Made by a program: the position numbers and the translations under genes. The notes below the pieces were generated by a model. It was given only the letters and a program-made list of their open reading frames with translations. It did not search any database and was not told the origin of the DNA. From Sphingomonadales bacterium (GTDB lineage Bacteria; Pseudomonadota; Alphaproteobacteria; Sphingomonadales; Sphingomonadaceae): a DNA stretch of 64,000 bases. Within the stretch, counting starts at the first letter, position 1; each line of letters opens with the position of its first letter. Positions 42,370 through 52,492 of this stretch are shown here, one piece after another. The DNA lies in NCBI GenBank assembly GCA_028871475.1, contig JAGWMZ010000005.1, forward strand, positions 124,001-188,000. The letters run 5' to 3'.

Positions 42370-42405
42370 TCGGCGCGACCCTCTCTCTCATCGAAAGGAT
42401 TTGCC

Positions 42406-42813
42406 ATGAGTGCCCAATCCGGCGCTGCCTTTTTGCTGAAAATCTCTGACGGGGCGGCCACGCCCACCTACAACACCGTGGCGGGCCTGCGCACCACGCA
42501 GATGAGCGTGGCGGGCGATGCTGTGACCATCACCACCAAGGACAGCGGCGGCTGGCGCGACCTGCTTTCGGGCGGGGGCGCGCGGTCGGTCTCGGTCAGC
42601 GCGGCGGGGGTCTTCATGGGCTCGGCGGCGGAAAGCCAGATCCGCGCCAATGCGCTTTCTGGCGTGCTGGCCTCCTATCAGCTCAGCTTTGAAGATGGCG
42701 CGAAGATGACCGGCAATTTCCTCGTGCAGAAGCTCGACTATTCGGGCGATTTCAATGGCGAGCGTTCCTATACGATCAGCCTTGAAAGCTCTGGCCCGGT
42801 GGTGGCCGCATGA
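42406..42813 (+). CDS. GTA major tail tube protein (g9-like)
   Basis: 135 residues, TP901-1-like tail tube. Key stretches are GAAFLLKISDG, TVAGLRTTQMSVAGDAV, TKDSGGWRDLLSG and the C-terminal GDFNGERSYTISLESSGPV. An AAAGGATTTGCC stretch precedes the ATG. Stop overlaps next start (ATGA at 42810). Confidence 0.92.
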   Translation: MSAQSGAAFLLKISDGAATPTYNTVAGLRTTQMSVAGDAVTITTKDSGGWRDLLSGGGARSVSVSAAGVFMGSAAESQIRANALSGVLASYQLSFEDGAKMTGNFLVQKLDYSGDFNGERSYTISLESSGPVVAA

Positions 42814-43124
42814 ACGAAGCCGCCAACCCCTGGCGCGGCGAGGCCAGCATCACCATCGCCAATGTGGAGCGTCTGCTGCGGCCCAGTTTCGCTGCTCTGG
42901 TGGCGGCGGAAGAGGAATTGGGGCCGCTGTTCGCGCTGGTGGAAAGGGCGGCGGCAGGGCAATTGCGCCTTGGCGAGATGGCCGCCCTGTTCTGGCATTG
43001 CCTCGCCCAGCGCGAGGGGCTGACGCGTGAGATGGTGGGCGAGGCCGTGCTGGAAGCGGGGCTTGCCGCCGCCTTGCCGCGCCTGCGTGTGCTGTTGCAG
43101 CAAATCCTGCAAGGCGCGGGCTGA
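42810..43124 (+). CDS. GTA tail assembly protein (g10-like)
   Basis: 104 residues: NPWRGEASITIANVERLLRPSFAALVAAEEELGP is the family's head, followed by two helical segments (GLTREMVGEAVLEAGL, LPRLRVLLQQIL). This GTA-gp10 family is thought to chaperone the tape measure. Overlaps the tail tube gene by 4 nt and is 3 nt from g10.1. Confidence 0.87.
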   Translation: MNEAANPWRGEASITIANVERLLRPSFAALVAAEEELGPLFALVERAAAGQLRLGEMAALFWHCLAQREGLTREMVGEAVLEAGLAAALPRLRVLLQQILQGAG

Positions 43125-43127
43125 GCG

Positions 43128-43322
43128 ATGGACCAGCGCTTTGGTCCTGGCGCGCACCGGCTGGCAGGCATGGCCGGGCGCGGGCTGGGCTGGCGGCCTG
43201 ACGAGTTCTGGCGGGCAACACCTGCCGAACTGGCCGCTGTGCTTGCGCCAGAGGCCGATCCTGGCGCGCCTGCGCCGCTCTCCCGCGATGAGTTCAACCG
43301 ATTGATGGAGCGCGATGCATGA
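43128..43322 (+). CDS. GTA tail assembly chaperone (g10.1-like)
   Basis: 64 residues. The family hallmark is GLGWRPDEFWRATPAELAAVL followed by SRDEFNRLM, as in the short chaperone encoded behind g10 in other GTAs. The start ATG lies 3 nt after the g10 stop and the end overlaps g11 (ATGA at 43319). Confidence 0.85.
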   Translation: MDQRFGPGAHRLAGMAGRGLGWRPDEFWRATPAELAAVLAPEADPGAPAPLSRDEFNRLMERDA

Positions 43323-43915
43323 CCTCCTCCCGCTATACTCCCTCCTCCTCCAGCGGCTCCTCGGTGCAGAGCCTGATGGTGGAGGTGCGCGCGGCCACCT
43401 CGGGCTTTGCGCAAGACCTTGCCACCATGCGATCGAGCTTCGACAATTCGCTGATCAGCGGCTTTACGCAGGCCGGCAGCGTGCTCGACACCAGCCTGAG
43501 TTCGGCGCTGAAGAAAGGCACCAGCGGCTTTACCGACCTGCGCGCCACGGCGCTGAGCGCGCTGGGCGATATTGCCCAGCAGGCCACGGGGCTTTTCTCC
43601 GGCGCGTCGGGCAGTTCTTCCGGCAGTGCGCTTGCCAGCCTGGTGGGTGCCATGTCCGGCCTGCCCGGGCGGGCGACGGGCGGCCCGGTCTCGCCGGGGC
43701 AGGCCTATGTGGTGGGCGAACGGGGGCCGGAGCTTTTCGTGCCCACCTCGGCAGGCTCGATAGCCAGCAACGGAGCGGCCGGCGGCAAGGACGCGCGGCC
43801 GGTCAATGTCTCGATCAATCTGGCAGGGACAGCGGGCGGGGATGCGCCCCAGGCGCTGGCTCGCTCCTCGCGCCAGATGGCCAGCGCCCTGCGCCGCGCG
43901 CTTTCCCGGACCTGA
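43319..43915 (+). CDS. GTA tape measure protein (g11-like, short)
   Basis: 198 residues, short as in GTAs, in keeping with a short tail. Helices (VRAATSGFAQDLATMRSSF, FTDLRATALSALGDIAQQA) are followed by the conserved RATGGPVSPGQAYVVGERG-P-ELFVPTSAG. The C terminus (ALARSSRQMASALRRALSR) is basic. Overlaps g10.1 by 4 nt. Confidence 0.88.
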   Translation: MTSSRYTPSSSSGSSVQSLMVEVRAATSGFAQDLATMRSSFDNSLISGFTQAGSVLDTSLSSALKKGTSGFTDLRATALSALGDIAQQATGLFSGASGSSSGSALASLVGAMSGLPGRATGGPVSPGQAYVVGERGPELFVPTSAGSIASNGAAGGKDARPVNVSINLAGTAGGDAPQALARSSRQMASALRRALSRT

Positions 43916-43934
43916 GCTTGCAAGGAAACGATCC

Positions 43935-46286
43935 ATGGCCTTCTGGCTTGCTTCGGCCCGCAACGGGCAGGAAACCTCTTTCATCCAGCGCTTCGATCCG
44001 CGTTTCTGGACGGTGGATTTCCCCCGCCCGATGGTGGCGGGCATCACCACCACCGCGCCCGATGCCCTGCGCATCGACGCCACATTCCTGCGAGAGGGCG
44101 ATCTGGCAGGGTTTATCTGGGCGAGCGAGGACACGCTCGATCATCCGCTGCTGGCCTATGCCACCGACCGCAATTACGCGGGCGCCACGCTGTCCTTCCG
44201 CTGGCAGTCGGGCGGGATCGCGCCGCTTGACGGCGTCAATGGCCCCACACTGACCATCGAAGGCCGCGATGCCAGCGGCGCGGCGCACACATGGTATGTG
44301 CGTCTCTGGAACTTTGCGCAGGGGACGGGCAGCGACGCGCAGATCACCCTGCCCTTTTCGCAGGTCTATGGTGGCTGGAGCGCGGATTCGGCCGATCCGC
44401 TCTACCCTTGCGACATCGACCGGATGTTCATCTCGCTGGTGCCCGCGGCCTATGTCGGCGGGTCGGTCAATCCGCTGCCTGCCGCCGTGGATGGCTGGGT
44501 GGAGATGACCGGCATCCGCTGCGATGGCGACCGCGCGATGCTCTCCATCGGCCATGTCTTCGTGCCGCCCCATGGGCTGGCGATGGCCACCGCCTATGAC
44601 GATTGCTGCAACCAGACCCCCGCGCGGCTGATCCGCTCGATCCGCCAGCTCGGCTATCGCGGCAGCGTGGTGCATTATGTGGGGATGAGCCATCACGCCC
44701 GGCTGACCGCATCAGGGGGCAGCTATCTGGTGGGTGGGGGCGGCGATGTGCTCTGCACGCCGGCGCGCGCCTGGCATGCGGCCTATTTCGCGGCGCTGGG
44801 CGCGGTGGGGCTCTCGCCCATCGCCTCGATTTCCTATGAGGTGCTGGCGCAATATTGCCCCGCCGCCTGGGCGCAGAGGGCGGCCAATGGCGATCCGGGC
44901 CTGACCGGGTGGGACCCGCCATCAAACCTGCTGTCACCAGCCAATGCCACCGCGATCGCATGGCTGCAAAACGCGGTGCTGGCCTATGTCGGCCTGCTCA
45001 AGGATGCGGGTGTTCCGGTGCGCATCCAGATCGGCGAGCCATGGTGGTGGGTGCTCGCCGATGGGCGGATCTGCCTTTACGATGATGCGGCCAAGGCGGC
45101 TTTTGGCGGCAGCCCGGTGGTGATCCCCGATCTGCGCGCGCCGCTGACCAGTGAGCAGACCGCTTTGCTCGATCAGGCCGGCGCCGTCCTGGCCATCTCG
45201 ACCGCCTCATTATGCGCTGCCGCCAAGGCCGAGGCGGCGCGTTTGGGGACAAGTTGCGAGACCTTGCTGCTCACCTTTCTGCCCACCGTGCTGGACCCGG
45301 CCATGCCCGAGGCGCGGCGCGCCAACCTGCCTCTCGGTTGGGCCTCACCGGCCTTCGACCGTTTGCAGGTGGAGGACTATGACTGGCTGACCGCCCGGCA
45401 GGATGCCTTGCGGCAAGCCGGCTATGCAACGGTCAACCAGCGGCTGGGTTATCCGCCGGGTGCGCAGGATTATCTGGCCGGTTTCGTTCTCAATCCCGCA
45501 GACACCGTGCTGTGGCGGCCCATCGACAGCGGGGTGGATGAAGCCATCGCGCGCGGCTGCCACGAGGTTTTTGTCTGGGCCATTCCGCAGGTGGGCCGCG
45601 ATGGTTACACACGCCTGCCTTCACCCCTCGCAACGCAGGACAACAGCGACATGAACGCCTTTGACGATGTGCTTTACCCGCTGGCCCTGGGACTGGACGC
45701 CAAGATCTCGCCCAGCTTTTCGACCAGCATTGCCACCACCGCGTCGGGCTTTGAAATGCGCAACAGCCTGTGGGGGAATGCGCGGCTCAGCTTCGATGTC
45801 GGGCCAGGCATTCGTTCCGATGCCGACATGGGCGTGCTCATTGCCTTTTTCCGGGCGCGGCGCGGCGCGGGGCGCGGCTTTCGGCTGAGCGACCCCAGCG
45901 ATTTCAGCTCGAACGGCATGGTGGGCACGCCGACCGCCGCTGATCAGGTGATCGGCGTGGGCGATGGCGTCACCGCCTCCTTCGGCCTCGTCAAACTCTA
46001 TGGTGATGCCGCGCAGGAACCTCAATCGCGCCGCATCACCAGACCGCGCGCCGGCAGCGTGCTGGTCAGCGTCGATGGTGTGGGCGTGACCAATGGCTGG
46101 ATGCTGGGCGATGGCGGCATGGTCACCTTCGCCACCGCCCCGGCCACGGGCGCGATCATCCGGACGGGCTTTTTCTTCGATGTGCCAGTGCGTTTCGATC
46201 AGGACCGGCTGGACATCACCGGCGTCAATTTTGCCGCCGGAGAAGCGCCAAGCGTCCCGGTCATCGAGATCAGGGAGGCGGTATGA
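43935..46286 (+). CDS. GTA distal tail protein (DUF2460/g12) with N-terminal TIM-barrel-like domain
   Basis: 783 residues from the ATG at 43935, preceded by AAGGAAACG. Residues ~570-783 are the DUF2460/TIGR02217 distal tail domain (LDAKISPSFSTSIATT, GVLIAFFRARRGAGRGFRL, VRFDQDRLDITG). Residues ~1-560 look like the tail-associated domain seen with a TIM-barrel-like fold, including the Trp-rich VPVRIQIGEPWWWVLADGR and GWDPPSNLLSPANATAIAWL. RcGTA g12 is only ~200 residues, so this is a fusion. It may carry the sugar-binding role that in RcGTA sits in g15. Stop overlaps g13 (ATGA). Confidence 0.85.
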   Translation: MAFWLASARNGQETSFIQRFDPRFWTVDFPRPMVAGITTTAPDALRIDATFLREGDLAGFIWASEDTLDHPLLAYATDRNYAGATLSFRWQSGGIAPLDGVNGPTLTIEGRDASGAAHTWYVRLWNFAQGTGSDAQITLPFSQVYGGWSADSADPLYPCDIDRMFISLVPAAYVGGSVNPLPAAVDGWVEMTGIRCDGDRAMLSIGHVFVPPHGLAMATAYDDCCNQTPARLIRSIRQLGYRGSVVHYVGMSHHARLTASGGSYLVGGGGDVLCTPARAWHAAYFAALGAVGLSPIASISYEVLAQYCPAAWAQRAANGDPGLTGWDPPSNLLSPANATAIAWLQNAVLAYVGLLKDAGVPVRIQIGEPWWWVLADGRICLYDDAAKAAFGGSPVVIPDLRAPLTSEQTALLDQAGAVLAISTASLCAAAKAEAARLGTSCETLLLTFLPTVLDPAMPEARRANLPLGWASPAFDRLQVEDYDWLTARQDALRQAGYATVNQRLGYPPGAQDYLAGFVLNPADTVLWRPIDSGVDEAIARGCHEVFVWAIPQVGRDGYTRLPSPLATQDNSDMNAFDDVLYPLALGLDAKISPSFSTSIATTASGFEMRNSLWGNARLSFDVGPGIRSDADMGVLIAFFRARRGAGRGFRLSDPSDFSSNGMVGTPTAADQVIGVGDGVTASFGLVKLYGDAAQEPQSRRITRPRAGSVLVSVDGVGVTNGWMLGDGGMVTFATAPATGAIIRTGFFFDVPVRFDQDRLDITGVNFAAGEAPSVPVIEIREAV

Positions 46287-47098
46287 GCCGGGTCTGGTTT
46301 TCACAATCGCTCGAAACGGTGGCGACATGGTGGCGCGTGGATCGCACCGATGGCGTCACCCTGGGCTTTACCACGCATGATGCCGATCTGTGGTTCGATG
46401 GCGTGCTGTTTCGCGCCTCGCCCGGCATGCGGCCGGCGGCGATCCGTCGGGCATCGGGATTTGATGCCGATTCCGCCGAAGTGGACGGGGCTGTCAGCCA
46501 TGATGACATTGCCGAAAGCGATCTGCTGGCCGGGCGCTATGACGGCGCGCGCGTGGTGGTGGGGCTGGTGGACTGGCAGACGCTGGAGCACACGCCGGTC
46601 TATGCCGGCAAGATCGGCGCGATCACGCAGGATGCCGGCAGTTTCACGGCCCAGTTGCAATCACGCAAGGCCGAACTGGCGCGCGACCCGGTGCCGCGCA
46701 CCAGCCCCTGTTGCCGCGCTGATTTCTGTGGCCCGGGTTGCGGCCTTTCCGCCGCGCGTTTCACCCGTGAGGCCGAGCTGGCAACGCAGGATCTGGCGCA
46801 TAATGCCGTGGTGATGACCAGCGATGCCACCAACACCGCCTTGATGGGCGGGCAGTTGCGCTGGCTCGAGGGCCCCTATGCCGGTCTGGCCATGGGAATC
46901 GTGGGGCTGGCGGGCGATGCGCTGGTGCTGGATCAGCCGCTCGACGAGGCGCTGAGCCCGGGCTTGCGCGCGATCATGATCGAGGGGTGCGACCATACGC
47001 TGGCGACCTGCGCCACGCGGTTCGCCAATGCGATCAATTTCCGGGGCGAGCCGTTCCTGCCAGGCAATGATCTGGTCGTGCGCTATGGGTTGGCGTGA
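46283..47098 (+). CDS. GTA baseplate hub protein (g13-like, DUF2163)
   Basis: 271 residues. DUF2163/TIGR02218 with TLGFTTHDADLWFDG at the head, RKAELARDPVPRTSP in the middle and CATRFANAINFRGEPFLPGND at the end. It has a cysteine cluster (CCRADFCGPGCGLS plus CDHTLATC), compatible with the metal or Fe-S site proposed for the RcGTA hub. Overlaps g12 and g14. Confidence 0.9.
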   Translation: MSRVWFSQSLETVATWWRVDRTDGVTLGFTTHDADLWFDGVLFRASPGMRPAAIRRASGFDADSAEVDGAVSHDDIAESDLLAGRYDGARVVVGLVDWQTLEHTPVYAGKIGAITQDAGSFTAQLQSRKAELARDPVPRTSPCCRADFCGPGCGLSAARFTREAELATQDLAHNAVVMTSDATNTALMGGQLRWLEGPYAGLAMGIVGLAGDALVLDQPLDEALSPGLRAIMIEGCDHTLATCATRFANAINFRGEPFLPGNDLVVRYGLA

Positions 47099-47520
47099 TG
47101 AACGCGGGGCATGATCTGGCGCGCGCGGCGCAGGGCTTCCTTGGCGCGCGGTTTCGCCTGCACGGACGCGACCCCGACCTTGGGCTCGACTGTATGGGCC
47201 TGGTGGAGGTGGCGCTGGCACGGGCCGGGCACCGGGTGCGGCTTCCTTGCGATTATACGCTCAAGATGCGCTCCATCGACCGGTTTGCCGGTGTGGCGCA
47301 AAGCGCCGGTCTTGTGCGCGCGCAAGGCGAGGTGGCGGTCGGCGACATTCTGCTCATCCATGTCGGGCCCTGCCAGTATCATCTGGGCATCATCGGCATG
47401 GATGGCGCGCTGGTCCATGCTCATGCCGGGCTGCGGCGCGTTGTCACCACCCCTGCGCCCCATGGCGAGATCATGGCGTGTTGGCGCCTGTGCGACGACA
47501 CAATTTCCGGCAAGGATTGA
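47098..47520 (+). CDS. GTA NlpC/P60 peptidase (g14-like)
   Basis: 140 residues from the ATG at 47098, or GTG at 47095; both overlap the g13 stop. NlpC/P60 fold: catalytic Cys32 in LGLDCMGLVEVAL and His in CQYHLGIIGMDGALVHAH. Tail-tip peptidoglycan hydrolase used to cross the recipient cell wall. The g15 gene follows after 9 nt. Confidence 0.92.
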   Translation: MNAGHDLARAAQGFLGARFRLHGRDPDLGLDCMGLVEVALARAGHRVRLPCDYTLKMRSIDRFAGVAQSAGLVRAQGEVAVGDILLIHVGPCQYHLGIIGMDGALVHAHAGLRRVVTTPAPHGEIMACWRLCDDTISGKD

Positions 47521-47529
47521 GAGGTCTCG

Positions 47530-49710
47530 ATGGCTACACTGCTTTTTACTGCCCTGGGCACGGCTCTGGGCGGACCGATCGGTGGCGTGCTGGGGGCGCT
47601 GGCGGGCAGTCAGGTCGATTCGGCGCTGTTTGGCGGGGCAACCGCGACAGGCCCGCGCCTGAAAGACCTGTCGGTGACCACCTCCACCTATGGTTCGGCC
47701 GTGGCGCGACAGTTCGGCACGATGCGGGTGGGCGGCACCATCATCTGGGCCACCGATCTGGTCGAGCACAACCAGTCGAGTGGCGGGGGCAAGAACCAGC
47801 CCACGGTGACGACCTATTCCTACACGTCCAGCTTTGCCGTGGCGGTGTCGAGCCGGCCGATTGTCAGCATCGGGCGGGTCTGGGCCGATGGCACACTGTT
47901 GCGCGGCGCCGATGGCGACATGAAGGTGGGAGGAACCTTGCGCATCCACACCGGTGCCGGCGACCAGCAGCCCGATCCGCTGATCGCCGCGGCGCAGGGG
48001 ACGACCAATTGTCCGGCCTTTCGCGGTATGGCCTATGTCGTCTTCGAGGATCTGCAACTGGCCGATTTCGGCAACCGCATTCCGACCCTGACCTTCGAGG
48101 TTCTGGCAGACAGTGGCGCATTGACGCTGGCCAGCCTGATGGACGGGGTGGTCGATGAGGTCGATGCCGACATGGGTTTGACCGACATTCTGGGCTATGC
48201 CTGCGAAGGCCCGCTGACCGACACGCTGAGCCAGTTTCAGCCGATCATGCCGATGAGCTGCGATGCCGGGGGCGACCGGCTGACGATTGCCAGCAATCAG
48301 GTCAGCACCAGCCCGGTCGTTCTGGAGGAGGCGGCGGTTTCGGGCAGCCATGGCGATTTCGGCGCCCAATCGGGGGTTCAGCGCCAGCGCGACCCTGTGC
48401 CCGAAAGCCCGCCGCGCGTTCTGCGCTATTACGACCCGGCGCTGGATTATCAGCCCGGCACCCAGCGCTCCTGGGGGCAGACGCTGGCCGGGCAGCCCAA
48501 AACCATCGAAGTGCCCGCCACCATGAGCGCCCAGACCGCCGCGCGCTATATCCAGCAAAGCGCGCGCGACGCCAACTGGAGCCGCGAGACGATCAAATGG
48601 CGCTGCGCCCAACTGGACCCGGCGGTGGCGCCCGGCGTGCTGGTCAGCCCGCATGAAGTGCCCGGGCTATGGCGTGTGACCGCCTGGGAATGGAGTGACA
48701 CCGGGATTGCGCTGGATCTGGAACGCGTGGCGCCTCTGGCCAGCACGGGCAGTGCGGCGGATGCCGGGCAAGCCAATCTGGCCATCGATCAGCCCGTTTC
48801 GTCCACGAGCCTGTTTGCCTATGAACTGCCTTGGGACGGGCAAGGCAGCGGGGACAGCGCCATTGTCCAGGCCGCGGCCTCATCGAGCAGCGCGGGCTGG
48901 ACCGGGGCGGCGCTCTATGCCGACAATGGTTCGGGCAACCTTGTCTGGCTGGCGGCCAGCGGGCGCAAGCGGAGCGTAACGGGAATGGCCAGCAGCGTGT
49001 TGCCGGCCGCCTCGCCCCTGCTGCTTGACCGGCAATCGCAGGTCACCATCCGTCTGACCGGAGCGGATCTGGCCCTTGCCGATGCCAGCATGGACCAGCT
49101 CGCCATGGGGGCAAACCGGGCGCTGCTGGGGCAGGAGATCATCCAGTTCGCCAACGCAAGGTCACTGGGCAGCGGCATGTGGCAGATTTCAGGACTAATG
49201 CGCGGGCGCGGCGGCACCGAAAGCGCCATCACCAGCCATCAGACCGGCGAGGCCTTCATCCTCCTCGACAACACGCCCACCACGCTGGACCAGAATCTTT
49301 TGCACGGCGCGACGACCATCGCCGCCATTGGCCTTGCCGATACGGCGCCGGTTGAAACACTGATCGCATGTCAGGGATACAGCCTGCGGCCATGGTCGCC
49401 CGTGTGGCCTATCGCCACCCAGGGCGCCGATGGCAGCCTGACGCTGGCATGGACGCGGCGGGCTCGCGGGGGATGGTCCTGGACCGATGGGGTCGACATG
49501 CCATTGCAGGAGCAATCCGAGCTTTATCTGGTCGTATTGGGCGGCTGGAGCGCACCGATCATGCAATGGCAGGTCACTACCCCCGCGCTGACCCTTGATC
49601 CCGATACCATGAGCGCGATCCGATCCGCCCATGCCGGCGCGAGCATCGAAGTAAGACAACAGGGCACCTATGCCGTCTCCGAACCACTTACACTTTATGC
49701 AATCTCCTGA
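47530..49710 (+). CDS. GTA host-specificity/megatron protein (g15-like), short form
   Basis: 726 residues. The N terminus is hydrophobic (MATLLFTALGTALGGPIGGVLGALAG), then TSTYGSAVARQFGTMRVGG and YSYTSSFAVAVSSRPIVSIGRVWADG, as in tail proteins of the g15 type. VPATMSAQTAARYIQQSARD and LMRGRGGTESAI mark the phage-tail_3-like domain. The RcGTA homologue is ~1300 residues with an extra TIM-barrel domain; that part is missing here and may have its counterpart in the long g12. Forms the tail tip and fibre attachment. Confidence 0.88.
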   Translation: MATLLFTALGTALGGPIGGVLGALAGSQVDSALFGGATATGPRLKDLSVTTSTYGSAVARQFGTMRVGGTIIWATDLVEHNQSSGGGKNQPTVTTYSYTSSFAVAVSSRPIVSIGRVWADGTLLRGADGDMKVGGTLRIHTGAGDQQPDPLIAAAQGTTNCPAFRGMAYVVFEDLQLADFGNRIPTLTFEVLADSGALTLASLMDGVVDEVDADMGLTDILGYACEGPLTDTLSQFQPIMPMSCDAGGDRLTIASNQVSTSPVVLEEAAVSGSHGDFGAQSGVQRQRDPVPESPPRVLRYYDPALDYQPGTQRSWGQTLAGQPKTIEVPATMSAQTAARYIQQSARDANWSRETIKWRCAQLDPAVAPGVLVSPHEVPGLWRVTAWEWSDTGIALDLERVAPLASTGSAADAGQANLAIDQPVSSTSLFAYELPWDGQGSGDSAIVQAAASSSSAGWTGAALYADNGSGNLVWLAASGRKRSVTGMASSVLPAASPLLLDRQSQVTIRLTGADLALADASMDQLAMGANRALLGQEIIQFANARSLGSGMWQISGLMRGRGGTESAITSHQTGEAFILLDNTPTTLDQNLLHGATTIAAIGLADTAPVETLIACQGYSLRPWSPVWPIATQGADGSLTLAWTRRARGGWSWTDGVDMPLQEQSELYLVVLGGWSAPIMQWQVTTPALTLDPDTMSAIRSAHAGASIEVRQQGTYAVSEPLTLYAIS

Positions 49711-49742
49711 ATTAACCGGAATGCAACCATGTGAGGACTGTC

Positions 49743-50201
49743 ATGACCGACACGCTGACCTTTTCTTCCACCAGTCCCCGCCTTGGACTGCCCATGCTTT
49801 TTTCCGGGCAGTCCCAGAAGGAAACCTATGTCAACGAGGCGCATTCGCTGATCGATGCTCTGGCCCAATGTGCCATTGAGGGCAGTGCATCGACACCTCC
49901 CGGATCGCCGGTGAACGGCACGAACTGGCTGGTGACCAGCGGCGCCACGGGAGACTGGAGCGGCCAGGATGGTAAAATCGCCTGCTATCAATCAGGAAAC
50001 TGGCTGTTTGCCGCCCCTTTTGACGGGCTGCGCATCTTTGACCGCTCCAGCCATCAATTCACCCATTATTCGGGCGGTTGGCAAAGCGCGGGGGCCGTAT
50101 CGGCGCCGAGCGGAGGAACAACCATTGATACCCAGGCGCGATCTGCCCTTGCCAATCTGGTTTCTGCGTTGCAGACTGCGGGGATATTGCCCGCCTTGTG
50201 A
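49743..50201 (+). CDS. DUF2793 protein at the end of the GTA cluster
   Basis: 152 residues from the ATG at 49743; GTG 49731 is an alternative. DUF2793: RLGLPMLFSGQSQKETYVNEA, IDALAQCAIEGS, PPGSPVNGTNWLVTSGATGDW. The C-terminal ~25 residues are an unrelated linker and helix (RSALANLVSALQTAG). DUF2793 proteins occur at the end of phage and GTA tail regions and are probably fibre or adhesin parts; the role is inferred. It follows g15 by 32 nt and is the last gene of the cluster. Confidence 0.85.
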   Translation: MTDTLTFSSTSPRLGLPMLFSGQSQKETYVNEAHSLIDALAQCAIEGSASTPPGSPVNGTNWLVTSGATGDWSGQDGKIACYQSGNWLFAAPFDGLRIFDRSSHQFTHYSGGWQSAGAVSAPSGGTTIDTQARSALANLVSALQTAGILPAL

Positions 50202-50394
50202 TGCCTGTGGCGCCTTGCCGCAGCGTGGCGTCTTGCGCTTGACCAGATTTTACATGCTGCTTTTTCCTCGACAATCGGCGGAAAACGCGGCATTTTTGCA
50301 ACAGTTTGCGTTTTTTCGTGGCTTGCGTGTGACCAGCGAAGTCGATAGACATTTCCCCAATCGGTGGCCTCCACATTGAAAAGGGGAATTTAGA

Positions 50395-51528
<1,134 letters not shown>

Positions 51529-51550
51529 GCCTTTCCCGGATGGGTTACGG

Positions 51551-51580
51551 AAAAGGGTCGGAGAAATCCGGCCCTTTTTT
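51551..51580 (+). terminator. Intrinsic terminator of the OmpA-family gene
   Basis: 8-bp stem GGGTCGGA/TCCGGCCC (one G-U) at 51555-51562 with 51567-51574, GAAA loop, then TTTTTT. Confidence 0.9.
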
Positions 51581-51606
51581 GTTGTCTGCCAAGCTTCGGG
51601 CGCACA

Positions 51607-51637
51607 TTGTCTTGCTGGTCCATGACGAGCAAGACAA
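51607..51637. repeat. 10-bp inverted repeat between the OmpA-family gene and queC
   Basis: TTGTCTTGCT (51607-51616) and AGCAAGACAA (51628-51637) are exact complements around an 11-nt spacer. No U-tract on either strand. It could be a protein-binding palindrome or a structured 3' end; no function assigned. Confidence 0.4.
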
Positions 51638-51733
51638 CATCCCGCTTGCAACAAGGGCAGGCGCAGCAAGACGACCGCGCCGCCTCAGGCACAACGCGTT
51701 ATAGTCCCAATGCTGAAGTGGTTTCGGCGCTTA

Positions 51734-52435
51734 TTAGGGCCGATGCGCGTAAGGCAAAGGGTCCTGCATCCCTGCCTGTGCAAATCCGGCCAAGCGTAAA
51801 CGGCATGAATCGCAGAGCCCGCAAGCCTGACCATCCGGTTGGGGATCATAGCAAGACCAGCTCATGCCGGCATCAAGACCAAGGCGCGCTGCTTCCTGCA
51901 CGATTTCCGCCTTGCCCATATATTGCAAAGGCGCCCGAATACGGAAACCAGCGCCCTCGGCCCCCGCTTTGGTTGCCAGATCAGCGAGCTTTTCAAAACC
52001 TTCGATGAACTCGGGCCGGCAATCCGGATAGCCCGAATAGTCGAGCGCATTGACGCCGATGAAAATATCGCGAGCGCCGACAGCTTCCGCCCAAGCCAAA
52101 GTCAGCGACAGAAAAACCAGATTGCGCGCGGGCACATAGGTGACTGGAATGTCACTGCCGACACCCTCCTTGGGCACATCGATCGCATCTGTCAGCGCGG
52201 AGCCGCCGAACTGACGCAGATCCAGCGGAAGGATGACGTGGCGAACCGCCCCCAGATGCGCGGCAAGTTGACGGGCCGAGTCCAGTTCCCGGCGGTGGCG
52301 CTGATTGTAGTCGATGGTAAGGGCATAAATCTCGTAGCCGTCCTCCTTGGCGAGACCTGCCGAGACCATCGAATCCAGGCCACCAGAGAGCAACACCACT
52401 GCCTTCTTCACGCCGGGCGCCACCGTGTTCGTCAT
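51734..52435 (-). CDS. queC: 7-cyano-7-deazaguanine synthase
   Basis: 233 residues from the ATG at 52435, chosen because GAGGG lies 7 nt upstream; ATG 52441 and 52453 are alternatives. Converts carboxydeazaguanine to preQ0 with ammonia and ATP in queuosine synthesis. The PP-loop is [10 protein letters not shown]. Zinc cysteines are in SWSCYDP and [11 protein letters not shown]. It runs in the same direction as the arg/hslO operon, with a gap of 57 nt from hslO. Confidence 0.95.
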   Translation of the reverse strand: MTNTVAPGVKKAVVLLSGGLDSMVSAGLAKEDGYEIYALTIDYNQRHRRELDSARQLAAHLGAVRHVILPLDLRQFGGSALTDAIDVPKEGVGSDIPVTYVPARNLVFLSLTLAWAEAVGARDIFIGVNALDYSGYPDCRPEFIEGFEKLADLATKAGAEGAGFRIRAPLQYMGKAEIVQEAARLGLDAGMSWSCYDPQPDGQACGLCDSCRLRLAGFAQAGMQDPLPYAHRP

Positions 52436-52492
52436 CACCATTCCCTCAGACAATCTCGTCTACACCATCCAGTTCCACGCCTTACCCTGCTG

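Noticed and set aside
35954..50201. Active prophage
   Set aside because: No integrase, repressor, replication, lysis gene or att-like flanking repeat; short tape measure and gene order are those of a GTA.
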